A DNA stretch of 64,000 nt. Origin: Colwellia sp. M166. GTDB lineage: Bacteria > Pseudomonadota > Gammaproteobacteria > Enterobacterales > Alteromonadaceae. The notes beneath the pieces are model-generated. The model made no database searches. It was not told the origin of the DNA and worked only from the letters and a program-made list of their open reading frames with translations. A program made the translations under genes and the position numbers. Below, piece by piece: positions 41,901-49,589 of the stretch. Numbering within the stretch: the first letter of the stretch is position 1; each line of letters begins with the position of its first letter. Location: positions 1,178,001 through 1,242,000 of the forward strand of contig NZ_CP040755.1 of the NCBI RefSeq assembly GCF_024585285.1. Reading direction: 5' to 3'.

Positions 41901-42468
41901 ACTTGAGTATGCCGATCTTAACTTAGTGCGTCAGTACTGGGATCAAGAAAATGCATTTTTTGCCTCAACAATCGCCCAAGCAAATAGTGCTGATGTGTAT
42001 ATGGTTTATAATCAATCAACAACATCGCTTGAACGCTTTGTCTTGGCTTATAATGCTTATGCTAGTGAAATGGTTTCAGTAACCAATGAGCCTGCTTATA
42101 CCAACGTAGCTTTTGATAACTTATCTAACTTTGCTATCAGCCATGACGGCAATACTATATATACCGCCGACAATGTTAGCGAATGGGCAAGTTTTAATGG
42201 CACCACCTACGCAGATAACGGACTACTGCAAGGCAATGCTAACGTGCAAACGTTTAACACCAGCACAGATACTGATGATAATAGCTATTTCTATCGCTTT
42301 GACCCAACGCTAGGTGTTACTTACAGTAAGTATAACAATGCCCAAGTCGAACTATGGTCTGAGGTTATTAGCAATGCCACAGCGCAAAGTTACTTAATGC
42401 CGGCTTATCAACGAGTGCTGATTTACGATGCTGACGCTACAACGTTAAGATTTCGTTCACATCAGTAG
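38962..42468 (+). CDS. Large BACON-domain lipoprotein with internal duplication
   Basis: 1168 aa. Lipobox LQAC with the lipidated Cys at residue 24, so probably outer-membrane anchored. Two similar halves are visible. Each has BACON-like beta-sandwich domains (WQASTDASWLTL near residue 268; WQATTNAPWLIL near 690; WQASTNVNWLSL near 790). Each is followed by a propeller-like region (VINPLLPQYYVATNNELRSY near 350; VLDPMRPYVYVASGDSLSTY near 870, each then with an IHPD segment). BACON domains occur in secreted or surface proteins of carbohydrate and mucin users. Cargo is unknown. RBS AGGGAT before the ATG; an internal ATG at residue 8 is an alternative start. Confidence 0.78.
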   Translation: MKGQIKNMRLVWLILCSSLFLQACGGSSDQTPTFNINASLSSVAFTNEFLQDEGHTISVDVTFDGNGLLLGFAPTASPVGWLNYRIENLTSNTATIHIDVVNADRINPDLYGTTLRLSSGDAATTNFAHADINVSLLIWQALTFDDTFGVESIAAKTISLSSSSDNLTLASSVPWLSVDKSFADGITTITATPNLSELTEANLYSGTIDITTPLGTTKYPVELSLDNIHLFANKATVALAETGNISNNQTTININSNSILPWGWQASTDASWLTLTADPQNNQLTISADSTTLANNSTTVAEITLTGDEATSAIAQSIQVSFYKSDANTKNNTVEVVANSNNSENTSGVVINPLLPQYYVATNNELRSYHLYTNELLSTIVIAPAETLLEQLIIHPDATIMLAKAIETTIIDEETSETVTHRYQINLADMSFIELADTDIISEPVKFVRIDGRYFVATAVLEYADENLNRVGFDSASAFFARAFNIAEQTQALFALDTSVDVMSIKRIDIKVNDFGRNPISSKISHTYRPELLADNDQISDFYVTADEKNIYAISPTSEWISFDGTTFTDNGVLNSDDTLTNLALAHSANDRPHYVRFEDAVGFKVDVYNEQQSIANSIELGQNQPTNMFIANGDSRAVLTSTSANTISVINLSQFSTSAKKLAFTTSFGNSAIAQQELTLQNIGTDWQATTNAPWLILTQQSDENGDSILIDIDRSSITGWGLMTASIAIYDPITDTTRVILVELAVDAIRLSSNYPALAFNSLATEQTLVHTVDIITNSETNIAWQASTNVNWLSLSTDNINNTLTITGLPANIATDGIHNAVITLSPTTAGSALSGSINVTFNKGSSDAIDVDIENISFNTSGIVLDPMRPYVYVASGDSLSTYHIISGALINTTTSPLAGVDLTNLVIHPDGSMLLASNSETYLNEDEVEQTRVNHYQFDLTLYQFSQINSDDITIDFRPLMIKIVAGAPVVITQTLEYADLNLVRQYWDQENAFFASTIAQANSADVYMVYNQSTTSLERFVLAYNAYASEMVSVTNEPAYTNVAFDNLSNFAISHDGNTIYTADNVSEWASFNGTTYADNGLLQGNANVQTFNTSTDTDDNSYFYRFDPTLGVTYSKYNNAQVELWSEVISNATAQSYLMPAYQRVLIYDADATTLRFRSHQ

Positions 42469-43037
42469 CTAGGCATAATAATACCAATTTCTCACTCAGT
42501 GAAATTTAAAAGGTTTAGAGGCAAGGTGTTGATTGAAGATAAGGGTTATTCTCGACAACTGCTCCTGCGTTGTTCTAATGACTCACATCCCTGTGAGAAC
42601 CTTATCGAAATCAATAACGCGACCTGTGAGCCTTTTAAAATCCCCCTTAGGGAGCTTACCAGCGCTGAGTGGGAACAAACTTAATAGAATTGGTATAAGC
42701 CGCTTTATTCTACCTACTATTTAAGCGTTTATCAGCGTTATTTCACGGCCAATAGCACACTATTGGTTGGTAAAATGCTTTGCTAGCAGCTAAATTGTAT
42801 CATTGCGGTTTTGTTAACCTGTCACTTAAAGAGAGTTAATGAATAATTCAACCAATAACGTTATAAATCGACAAGTTATGGTACTACCCAATCCGAGCTG
42901 ATGTTATGTAGAACACCATAGACAATTGATAGGCTTCACTTTTTCTAAGGAAATGTTCACACCAGCTATATTAATAGCACCCGTAGGATTTCCAATAAAT
43001 AACGTTTCATAGGATATTTTTAACTACAAGGTTATTC
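42469..43037. other. Intergenic region with element copy C
   Basis: Contains copy C (42481-42697), then about 340 bases without a recognisable gene up to the end of the minus-strand lipoprotein. Confidence 0.5.
42481..42697 (+). repeat. ATACCAA element copy C
   Basis: About 217 bp with a shortened left end (ATACCAATTTCTCACTCAGT) and an intact right end (CTTAATAGAATTGGTATA). It carries a 61-codon frame (42499-42684) that lacks the segment between KFK and KVLIED seen in copy B. It lies 10 bases after the large lipoprotein stop. Confidence 0.82.
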
Positions 43038-43565
43038 TTAATCACCCGTATTATTTTGTACCGACAAATTAAACGTTTTTAGATCACAGTTACTGAGGGC
43101 GTCACAACCTTTTATAATAAACCTTAGGCTTGATAGGTTTTCATCCAGAAAATTCGCACTACCTACAAAGTCACTCCCAATAGAGCAAGATAATTTGCTG
43201 TCATCAATTTTACATTGAACTTCACCAGTTGCGTTTGGGCAAAGTGAGAAAGAAGTGCTGCCACATTTAAGTTCTACTATTTTATTATTATCAGAATGTA
43301 CTTCATCGTTAGCCGATAAATATAAATCTATTTTGTAGGATGCTGAGGTGGGGGATACCCACTGCACTTCAAAGCTAGTCCCTTTTGTAACCGTAACCAG
43401 CTCTCCTTCATAGTAATCTTTTGAATCAAATCTGATGTTCTGTAAAGTAAAGCTTTCTGTTTCATCTGGGAAATTATTGACGTCGTCAGCTTTTTTATCA
43501 GAACCGCCCCCGCCGCCACAAGCGCTGAGCACTAATAAAATCATGGTGAATAAAATATGTTTCAT
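43038..43565 (-). CDS. Small lipoprotein of unknown function
   Basis: 175 aa. Lipobox LLVLSAC with Cys at residue 16, followed by GGGGGSDKKADD, a typical Gly-rich tether. Six Cys in the mature C-terminal part (KCGSTSFSLCP, CKIDDSKLSC, KGCDALSNCD) suggest disulphides in a small beta-rich domain. Not recognised. RBS AAGGA before the ATG. Confidence 0.65.
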   Translation of the reverse strand: MKHILFTMILLVLSACGGGGGSDKKADDVNNFPDETESFTLQNIRFDSKDYYEGELVTVTKGTSFEVQWVSPTSASYKIDLYLSANDEVHSDNNKIVELKCGSTSFSLCPNATGEVQCKIDDSKLSCSIGSDFVGSANFLDENLSSLRFIIKGCDALSNCDLKTFNLSVQNNTGD

Positions 43566-43758
43566 AAATGTCCTTATTTTAAAATTAAATGTACTTCATA
43601 CTTGGCTGTTCTGTCGCCTAAGTAGCCGATAACAATAGCAAGGTTAACAGTAGTTGCCCCGATATTACAGATATTAAAATCAAGAAATTATTGACTATTT
43701 AAGCCGTAGTCACTGGTCAGCAATTTTCGTTTGATTAATTTGTTATATTTTTAATTAC

Positions 43759-43995
43759 TCAAGGATGTTTTACTTGTTTATTAAACAATTCTGCAATACT
43801 TTTAAGCATATTATCAAAAGCATATAAGCAACTTGAAAGAAGAATTAATATTGCAAATGAAAACGTATCAAATGAAAAAACATTTGCTTTTGCTGCATCC
43901 ACACCAGAAAGATCAAGTAATACAATTGATAAAGATATTGAGATTAAACACTTTATAAATCTCCAATAAATATTTTCAGTTTTTGACTCATCCAT
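43759..43995 (-). CDS. Small two-TM protein of unknown function
   Basis: 78 aa with two hydrophobic stretches (about residues 13-30 and 42-61) between charged ends. The start has a good CGGAG ribosome site. No family recognised; it stands alone between the lipoprotein and the transposase. Confidence 0.5.
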   Translation of the reverse strand: MDESKTENIYWRFIKCLISISLSIVLLDLSGVDAAKANVFSFDTFSFAILILLSSCLYAFDNMLKSIAELFNKQVKHP

Positions 43996-44046
43996 GATTT
44001 AAAACTCCGTAATTTGATAAAAAGACCTATGCCCAAGTAACAGGCC

Positions 44047-44074
44047 AATTAATCAATTAATCAATTAATTAATT
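44047..44074. repeat. Short AATCAATTAATT-type simple repeat
   Basis: AATTAATCAATTAATCAATTAATT-like low-complexity run upstream of the small membrane protein gene. No function assigned. Confidence 0.5.
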
Positions 44075-44271
44075 ATGCCATCCATAATAAATACAAACAA
44101 TAATGGTGACGCACCGAGTGATGCACTTTGAGCAATTTAAAAGTAATTGACTAAATTTACCGGCTCTAACCGCTCATTTGAGCACAATATTTGCTATTCA
44201 CTGAACGTTAGCGGAACTTTGCCCGCCACTCTTAAGCTAACATTGATTTCGCGAGGGTTAAAAAAAGAAAC

Positions 44272-45252
44272 TTAAACGCTATTCAAACATATTTTAGCAT
44301 TCGCTAGGCCGTGGGTTCTTTTTAGACCTACATGTTCACTAAATTCACATAAGTGCTCTGCTGTACCTACCGCGCCGGTAAAAATACCTTCAAAGTTAGT
44401 GGTCAACTTTAACCAACCTTTATCACTGATCTGTAGTCTTACCAGTATCTTAGTTACCTTAGGATTAATAGCGCCACGCTTATCATCTCTGAGTATGCGG
44501 CCGGTTTCATCCACAAGGGTGAAGTAATCTTGTAAGTTGAATCGAATACCTGTGGTTTTGCTTTTATGTTCATTTCCGCTAAAAGACAGTAACACGGCTG
44601 GTTGTCTGCCTTTTATTGCTGCTTTAATACGTAATTGGATACTGGTGAAGTCGGACTGCTCCGGTGTCGATGCAATACCCGCACGGACGGGGTTTAAGTC
44701 AACATAAGCCATGCACGACAGCAGTGCGCCCTCATCCAATAAGGCTTGTGATTTAAAGCGTCCCTCCCAAAAATGTCCTGTACATTTATCTTCTCGGTTG
44801 GCTTGACGGGCGATAGGCTCATTTAACGAGCGCATGAACCAGCTGATATCGATTAACCGTTGTTTATAGATGTTCGCGGTTTCTTCAACTATTGCCAGTT
44901 GAAACTTATCGAGAGGATGTTTACTTGTGTATTGCTGAGTCAGCAATGTGCCTTTAAATAAACGATGCCAACGCCTTAATACTTCTTCTGTTGTCCAACT
45001 TTTCACTTGCTCGCTATCTACATGTAATACCAAGTGTAAATGGTTATGCATAACAGCATGGGCACAAATATCGATAGCAAAGGCTTGAGATAATTGAAAT
45101 ATACGTTTTTCTATCCAACTGCGCGTGTGCGCATAACTCACACCCGTTTCTTTATCTACACCACATAAAAATGCCTTTCGTACCGTGCGGCTACAAATAT
45201 GATAATAAGGCGTATCGAGTAAACTAATTTGTTGTGAACGGGGCTTAGGCAT
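44272..45252 (-). CDS. RAYT-type Y1 HUH transposase
   Basis: 326 aa from the ATG at 45252; a GTG 9 bases upstream is less likely. PYYHICSRTVRKAFLCG opens the Y1_Tnp domain and the HUH metal motif appears in HAVMHNHLHLVLHV (about residue 68). The helix IDISWFMRSLNEPIARQANR carries a candidate region for the catalytic Tyr (TANIYKQRL), followed by GHFWEGRFKSQALLDE, the signature of REP-associated tyrosine transposases. Such proteins are usually single-copy and linked to REP sequences. It lies next to a short direct-repeat tract (45318-45430). Confidence 0.85.
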   Translation of the reverse strand: MPKPRSQQISLLDTPYYHICSRTVRKAFLCGVDKETGVSYAHTRSWIEKRIFQLSQAFAIDICAHAVMHNHLHLVLHVDSEQVKSWTTEEVLRRWHRLFKGTLLTQQYTSKHPLDKFQLAIVEETANIYKQRLIDISWFMRSLNEPIARQANREDKCTGHFWEGRFKSQALLDEGALLSCMAYVDLNPVRAGIASTPEQSDFTSIQLRIKAAIKGRQPAVLLSFSGNEHKSKTTGIRFNLQDYFTLVDETGRILRDDKRGAINPKVTKILVRLQISDKGWLKLTTNFEGIFTGAVGTAEHLCEFSEHVGLKRTHGLANAKICLNSV

Positions 45253-45261
45253 GACAATCAC

Positions 45262-45714
45262 CGAACTTAGTAAGGGTAAATTAAGTGTAGTTTATTAGAT
45301 GAAATGTAGACGAGCTATTATGGCTGGCCGATATTTTGGGCCGATATTTTCTTATGGCTGGCCTGATATTTTGCTGATATTTTGTTCTTATGGCTGGCCT
45401 GATATTTTGTTTGGCCTGATATTTTCTGTTTTCATTTATTTTTGATATTTTCAACTCATAACAGCTCAGTGCCATTATTTTATCGCGATGATAACCGACA
45501 TACCAAAGCCACCCATCACTAAAGTAATTGGGTGGAATTTCACCCAACAAAAACATCTATAAATATTTTCTTATTATTTTTCAATAGGTTGATTTTTTTA
45601 TTTATTGGTATGCTGCTTGCAATATTGAGATAGATACAAAGAAATACCATTTAGTAACATTCAAAAACAATCTAGAAAAATAAATCAACCTTTATATGAA
45701 TTTTGGGGAAAACA
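45262..45714. other. Region between RAYT and porin
   Basis: Holds the GGCCTGATATTTT repeats and the porin promoter. No supported gene. Confidence 0.5.
45318..45430. repeat. Short direct repeats around GGCCTGATATTTT
   Basis: TGGCTGGCC(T)GATATTTT recurs irregularly: a degenerate pair at 45320-45350, then GGCCTGATATTTT at about 45365, 45400 and 45415, with shorter GATATTTT units between. The tract lies 65 bases upstream of the RAYT start and contains no convincing gene, although a 91-codon minus-strand frame (45281-45556) reads through it as repeated NIRPAIR. Confidence 0.7.
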
Positions 45715-46860
45715 ATGAAAAATGTAACTCTTGCTATTACCACCGCAGCATTATTAAGCGCGGCAGGCACAGCTAATGCTGGTGCTAAAATTAAAATAAA
45801 CGATGATGCCACAATCGACCTTGGCTTTCGTTTACAAACTTTATTAATCACCCGCAGCGGCGACGTTAATACAGAAGATGAATTTAAAGTACGCCGTGCG
45901 CGTTTTCGCTTAGGGTCAACCCTTACTGATAAAGCCAGCATTTTCTTACAAACTGACGTATCGGGTAAAAGCATGGATATGATCGATGCCTTTATCACCT
46001 TTAAGCCTAGTGAAAATTTTAATATTATTGTTGGTGAAAATATGGTGCCTGCATCACGCCAAAATTTAACTTCATCCGCAGCATTAATGACCTTGGATCG
46101 CCCAGGCATTGCTTATAAATCATTAAACTGGGGTGGCCGCGCTTTAGAGTCGTTTTCTAATACCACCATTGGTGAAACTAAATCTGGGCTTGGTTCAAAA
46201 TACGCGGTTCGTGATGGCGGTGCTACTGTTTTTGGTAAGGGTAATATCAGCAACGACACTCATTACAAATATTATATTGGCTTATATAATGGTGCCGACG
46301 ACGCGGCAAGTGATGGTTATATGTATTCAGGACGTTTTCAAGTTAACTTTGGTGACGCCGAAAGCGGTTACTACAACGCATCTACTTATTTAGGTAAAAA
46401 GGAAACTTATTCATTAGGGGTATCATATACCGCACAAGCAGACGCGACTATTGAAGTTGACACAGGTAAGGCTGTTGATTACTCATTATTAACCGTTGAC
46501 GGTTTTATAGAGCAACCCATTGGTAATGGTACTTTATCTGCTGAAGCAGCATACAGTAAAATGGAATTAGACGGCGCAGGTTTATTACAAACAGGTGGTA
46601 ATGGTAAAAATTCAGAAGGTGATGGTTTTTATGCACAAACCGGCTTTTTAGTTAATGATTGGCAAGTTTGGGCGGGTTATGAACAATGGGATTCTACCGA
46701 TACAGCTAATATTGGTACCTTCGATTCAGTCCGTTTAGGTTTTACTTATTTTATGAAAGGGCAAAATTTAAACCTTAAAGCCGGTATAGAAAAAACCAAT
46801 TTTGACTGGAATGATAAGTCAGATACCTCTTTTGTATTAGGTGCTTACGTAAACTTTTAA
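45715..46860 (+). CDS. Phosphate-selective porin O/P-like outer-membrane protein
   Basis: 381 aa from ATG 45715 (GGGGAAAACA ribosome site); an upstream TTG in frame is rejected. Signal peptide ends near TANAGA (residue 23). The body alternates short beta strands and loops and ends in YVNF with a C-terminal aromatic, as for BAM substrates. FKVRRARFRLGSTLTDKASIFLQTD near residue 50 is characteristic of the Porin O/P family. Selectivity (phosphate or polyphosphate) is inferred only from the family name. Isolated gene. Confidence 0.85.
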   Translation: MKNVTLAITTAALLSAAGTANAGAKIKINDDATIDLGFRLQTLLITRSGDVNTEDEFKVRRARFRLGSTLTDKASIFLQTDVSGKSMDMIDAFITFKPSENFNIIVGENMVPASRQNLTSSAALMTLDRPGIAYKSLNWGGRALESFSNTTIGETKSGLGSKYAVRDGGATVFGKGNISNDTHYKYYIGLYNGADDAASDGYMYSGRFQVNFGDAESGYYNASTYLGKKETYSLGVSYTAQADATIEVDTGKAVDYSLLTVDGFIEQPIGNGTLSAEAAYSKMELDGAGLLQTGGNGKNSEGDGFYAQTGFLVNDWQVWAGYEQWDSTDTANIGTFDSVRLGFTYFMKGQNLNLKAGIEKTNFDWNDKSDTSFVLGAYVNF

Positions 46861-47254
46861 TCCCTGTAGGTCTCATTCCCACTGCCACGGCGTTAAGGGT
46901 TTTGATCTTTGATAAATTACGTTCTCTTCACACAGCGGACTTGTGCCTTGGTGAAAACCTTGGCGCAAGGACTTTCTCAGTTCAAGCTTAATTCACGCGT
47001 CAATAGCGAGATCTATTGCAAGTGAATTAAGTGTAGAAATCAGGAAAGATAGCGGCTAGAAAAGCATTTATTATCCCGAGTTCAGCTTAATTACTGTCTA
47101 TTTGCGCTAAACCCATTACAGACAAACTTAGCTCCTTCTCCACAACGCGTAATAATTGTTTTTGATTTGTGTCTCAGTTAAATTTTGACATTCTCCTAAT
47201 CACTAGTGGATTTTGAATACTGCGACCACGCATAAAGTTGACAGATTTAAATTG
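46861..47254. other. Intergenic region, nothing recognised
   Basis: About 390 bases; contains CCCGAGTTCAGCTTAATTA (47083-47101), similar to short sequences adjoining two other element copies. No gene seen. Confidence 0.45.
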
Positions 47255-47510
47255 GTACCAATTCTACTAAGTTTCTTCCCACTCAGTGAAGTTTAAAAGC
47301 TTTAGCGGCACAGCTTCACAGTTCCAGACTGAAGCTAAGTAGCTACATCCATTTAGGCAAGGTGTTGATTTCGACAATGGTTATTCTCGACAACTGCTCC
47401 TGCGTTGTTCTAATGACTCACATCCCTGTGAGAGCCTTATCGAAATCAATAACACGACCTGTAAGCCTATTAAAATCCCGCTTCGGGAGCAAACTTAACA
47501 GACTTGCTAT
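47255..47510 (+). repeat. ATACCAA element copy D, decayed
   Basis: About 256 bp. Left end TACCAATTCTACTAAGTTTC and right end CTTAACAGACTTGCTATTA are recognisable, but the internal frame is broken by substitutions and a small insertion. It lies 22 bases before the end of the MBL-fold gene. Confidence 0.8.
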
Positions 47511-47531
47511 TACTATTGTAGTTGATACTGT

Positions 47532-48392
47532 TTACTTTAAATCAGCAATTAAAGTTTTTAACCATTTCTCTTCGGTGATAAATGACCAAGATAAATGCTG
47601 ATACTTCTCCCCAATACCTTGTGCAACAATATCTGCTTCAGACTTACCCGCAGCCAATGCTTTACTGACTTTATCAATGCTATAAGCCATCATTTCAGCA
47701 AAGGCAACTAGACGCTTTTTATTAGTTAATTTGCCATGACCAGGAATTATCACTACATCATCTGGCGTGTTAGCTATCATATGGCGAACACTGGCTAAAT
47801 AGCCTTTAATACTGCCTCCACTTTTTAGGTCAACGTAAGGAAAACCGACTTCAAAAAATAAATCTCCCGTGTGCAAAACATTAGCGTTTTTAAAATACAC
47901 GTACGTATCGCCATCGGTATGTCCCGCGGGCAAATGCGTTAGCTGGACTTCTTCATTATCTAAATAAATGGTAATGCCATCTTTGTAAGTAACAACCGGT
48001 AAACTTTCAGCACTAAGCCCAGCTTTACTACTTAAACGGTTACGGACGTTTTCATGGGCAAATATAGGTGCTTTATGAGCAAAGAACTGATTGCTGCCAG
48101 TATGATCACCATGATAATGAGTATTGATCACATACTTAAGTTCATTATCTTCAATGCCCTTCATCGCAAATTCAATTTTCTCAGCTAAAGACGCAAACTT
48201 GTCATCAACCAGCAATAAGCCCTTTTCTGTTGCTAATACACCAATATTACCACCGGGACCTTGTAGCATATAAACATCACCGGCAGCCGGTTGTACCGTT
48301 ATATTGGCATCAGCCATATCTTGTGCGGCAACCGATGCAACCGCAGAAACGCCCAATAACAGTGCCAACGTCACTAAAGATTTTCTCAACAT
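47532..48392 (-). CDS. Secreted metallo-beta-lactamase-fold hydrolase
   Basis: 286 aa with a signal peptide (cleavage near VAAQDM, residue 24). MBL metal motif NTHYHGDHTGSN (HxHxDH) near residue 110, second His in HLPAGHTDGDTYV, Asp/His in LHTGDLFF and IPGHGKLT. It is a periplasmic enzyme; whether it is a beta-lactamase, lactonase or other hydrolase is not determined. The His pattern fits the general MBL family better than class B1 lactamases. Confidence 0.85.
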   Translation of the reverse strand: MLRKSLVTLALLLGVSAVASVAAQDMADANITVQPAAGDVYMLQGPGGNIGVLATEKGLLLVDDKFASLAEKIEFAMKGIEDNELKYVINTHYHGDHTGSNQFFAHKAPIFAHENVRNRLSSKAGLSAESLPVVTYKDGITIYLDNEEVQLTHLPAGHTDGDTYVYFKNANVLHTGDLFFEVGFPYVDLKSGGSIKGYLASVRHMIANTPDDVVIIPGHGKLTNKKRLVAFAEMMAYSIDKVSKALAAGKSEADIVAQGIGEKYQHLSWSFITEEKWLKTLIADLK

Positions 48393-48830
48393 AATTTTCC
48401 CGTTATATTTTATATAAAAATGATTTAGTAATAAAAGTAAATTGAACTCAACAACTACAGAATAGACCCTAGTACGGCGAATAAATTTCTTTAATTTACA
48501 TTGGACTTTTTCAGATTTATGTTACGTAAATAACCTGTACCAAGTTCAGTCTGGGAAGTCCATAGCTTACTAATGTAATTTGATGCTTTAAGAAATTCGT
48601 AGACAGTAAATTAACTACCTCAACTTCCCATCGTTACGTGTTGAGTATATCTTATTTTTAATAATCTGCTTTGTGATGGTGGCTAGAAAACTTTCAGCTA
48701 CAACATTATCATGAAAATTCCCTCACCAACTCATCGATAGGATAGTCCCTTTAAGAATATTAAATATGTTCTGTACAAGTAAATAACTCTATTGTTTTAG
48801 ATTCATAACGTAGATGTAATACCCGATGAA
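48393..48830. other. Region containing IS3 debris
   Basis: Contains the IS3 transposase remnant (48615-48736). The rest shows no gene. Confidence 0.5.
48615..48736 (-). pseudogene. IS3-family transposase remnant
   Basis: Minus-strand reading SMSW*GNFHDNVVAESFLATITKQI then IKNKIYSTRNDGKLR*. This matches the C-terminal rve catalytic region of IS3 OrfB (SMSRxGNCYDNAxAESFFxTLK), including the Asp/Glu DNxxAES motif, but with an internal stop and a premature end. Both flanks are gone. Confidence 0.8.
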
Positions 48831-49400
48831 TCAGGTCCAAACCATCGGGTGTAATTTTGCATTTTCTTTATTCATGTTCTTCATAAATTCTGTATAACCT
48901 TGGAACTCTGAAAAATCATTTAAAGTAAAACTGTTCTTTTTCTTACTTAACTTGTGTTCAATAAATGATAATAGTGTGGATTCATATAAGAAACAGAATT
49001 GGTCCATCATAAGCTCACGATACGAAATTAATGCCGAGGCTTTAAAATATGTTTTTAGGCTATGAGCCAACTCTTCATTCTTACCAATGAGACAGGAGGA
49101 AAATATAACTAATTTCCCATGGTTTTTTTCAGGTAACGGTTTTAAATTATCCCCATCAAAACAACTTTTATTCGTTAAATGAAAGCCATCATATTCACCA
49201 TGACCTGAGAATATTATAATATCTTCTTTTATTTTCCTTGATAGAAAGTATTCTAAATCCTGTAAAGAGTGCACTCTTTCATAATTAAAATCCCAACCAG
49301 CTGATTGGCAAAATGGCTTCCAAAAATCAGCTGCATTTCTTGTTACAGTATCTTTGTGGTTTTCATTTAAAACAGTGTCAAAAACTCGTACTCCAAACAT
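48831..49400 (-). CDS. Caspase-like His/Cys dyad protein
   Basis: 189 aa from the ATG at 49400, chosen for its AAGGA site 6 bases away; an ATG 6 bases upstream is too close to it. IIIFSGHGEYDGF (His67) and KLVIFSSCLIGKNEELA (Cys103) are the typical catalytic histidine and cysteine strands of caspase-like C14/CHAT peptidases, with S-G-H-G and S-S-C motifs. No signal peptide, no sensor or repeat domain. It is divergent from the WYL regulator and may share its operator. Activity and substrate are not evident. The neighbourhood is unusual: an IS3 remnant and repeat copies flank the cluster. Confidence 0.7.
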   Translation of the reverse strand: MFGVRVFDTVLNENHKDTVTRNAADFWKPFCQSAGWDFNYERVHSLQDLEYFLSRKIKEDIIIFSGHGEYDGFHLTNKSCFDGDNLKPLPEKNHGKLVIFSSCLIGKNEELAHSLKTYFKASALISYRELMMDQFCFLYESTLLSFIEHKLSKKKNSFTLNDFSEFQGYTEFMKNMNKENAKLHPMVWT

Positions 49401-49513
49401 AGACATTCCTTAATGCGGTTTAATAAAAACAGGCAGTTTAATTAAAATATTAAAATTTAATTAAGTTAAAACAAGACTATACCTTACTACCATGGTTTTT
49501 GTATTTAATAACA

Positions 49514-49542
49514 ACTAGTGCGACACTTATTGTCGCATTAGT
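49514..49542 (+). promoter_or_regulatory. Putative WYL-regulator operator 1
   Basis: TGCGACACTTATTGTCGCA (49519-49537) is a perfect 7+5+7 inverted repeat. The symmetry extends to ACTA..TAGT (11 of 12 arm positions). It lies between the divergent caspase-like and WYL genes, 52 bases before the WYL TTG start. A close copy precedes the FtsZ-like gene. Confidence 0.75.
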
Positions 49543-49589
49543 ATGATAGCCTCTAATATAATTGATTAATCATACTAGAGGCTCAGGCT

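Noticed and set aside
44272..45252. The RAYT protein as the mover of the ATACCAA elements
   Set aside because: The elements have long imperfect inverted ends and TA flanks typical of DDE transposons, not the short REP hairpins used by RAYT proteins.
45281..45556. 91-codon minus-strand frame upstream of the RAYT gene
   Set aside because: It reads through the GGCCTGATATTTT repeats as repeated NIRPAIR; the composition comes from the DNA repeat and no ribosome site supports it.
45672..46109. 145-codon frame antisense to the porin start
   Set aside because: It lies entirely opposite a well-supported porin gene and has no family-like features.
47532..48392. Antibiotic-resistance beta-lactamase
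   Set aside because: Only the general MBL fold motifs are seen; no class-specific residues or resistance context justify naming a lactamase.
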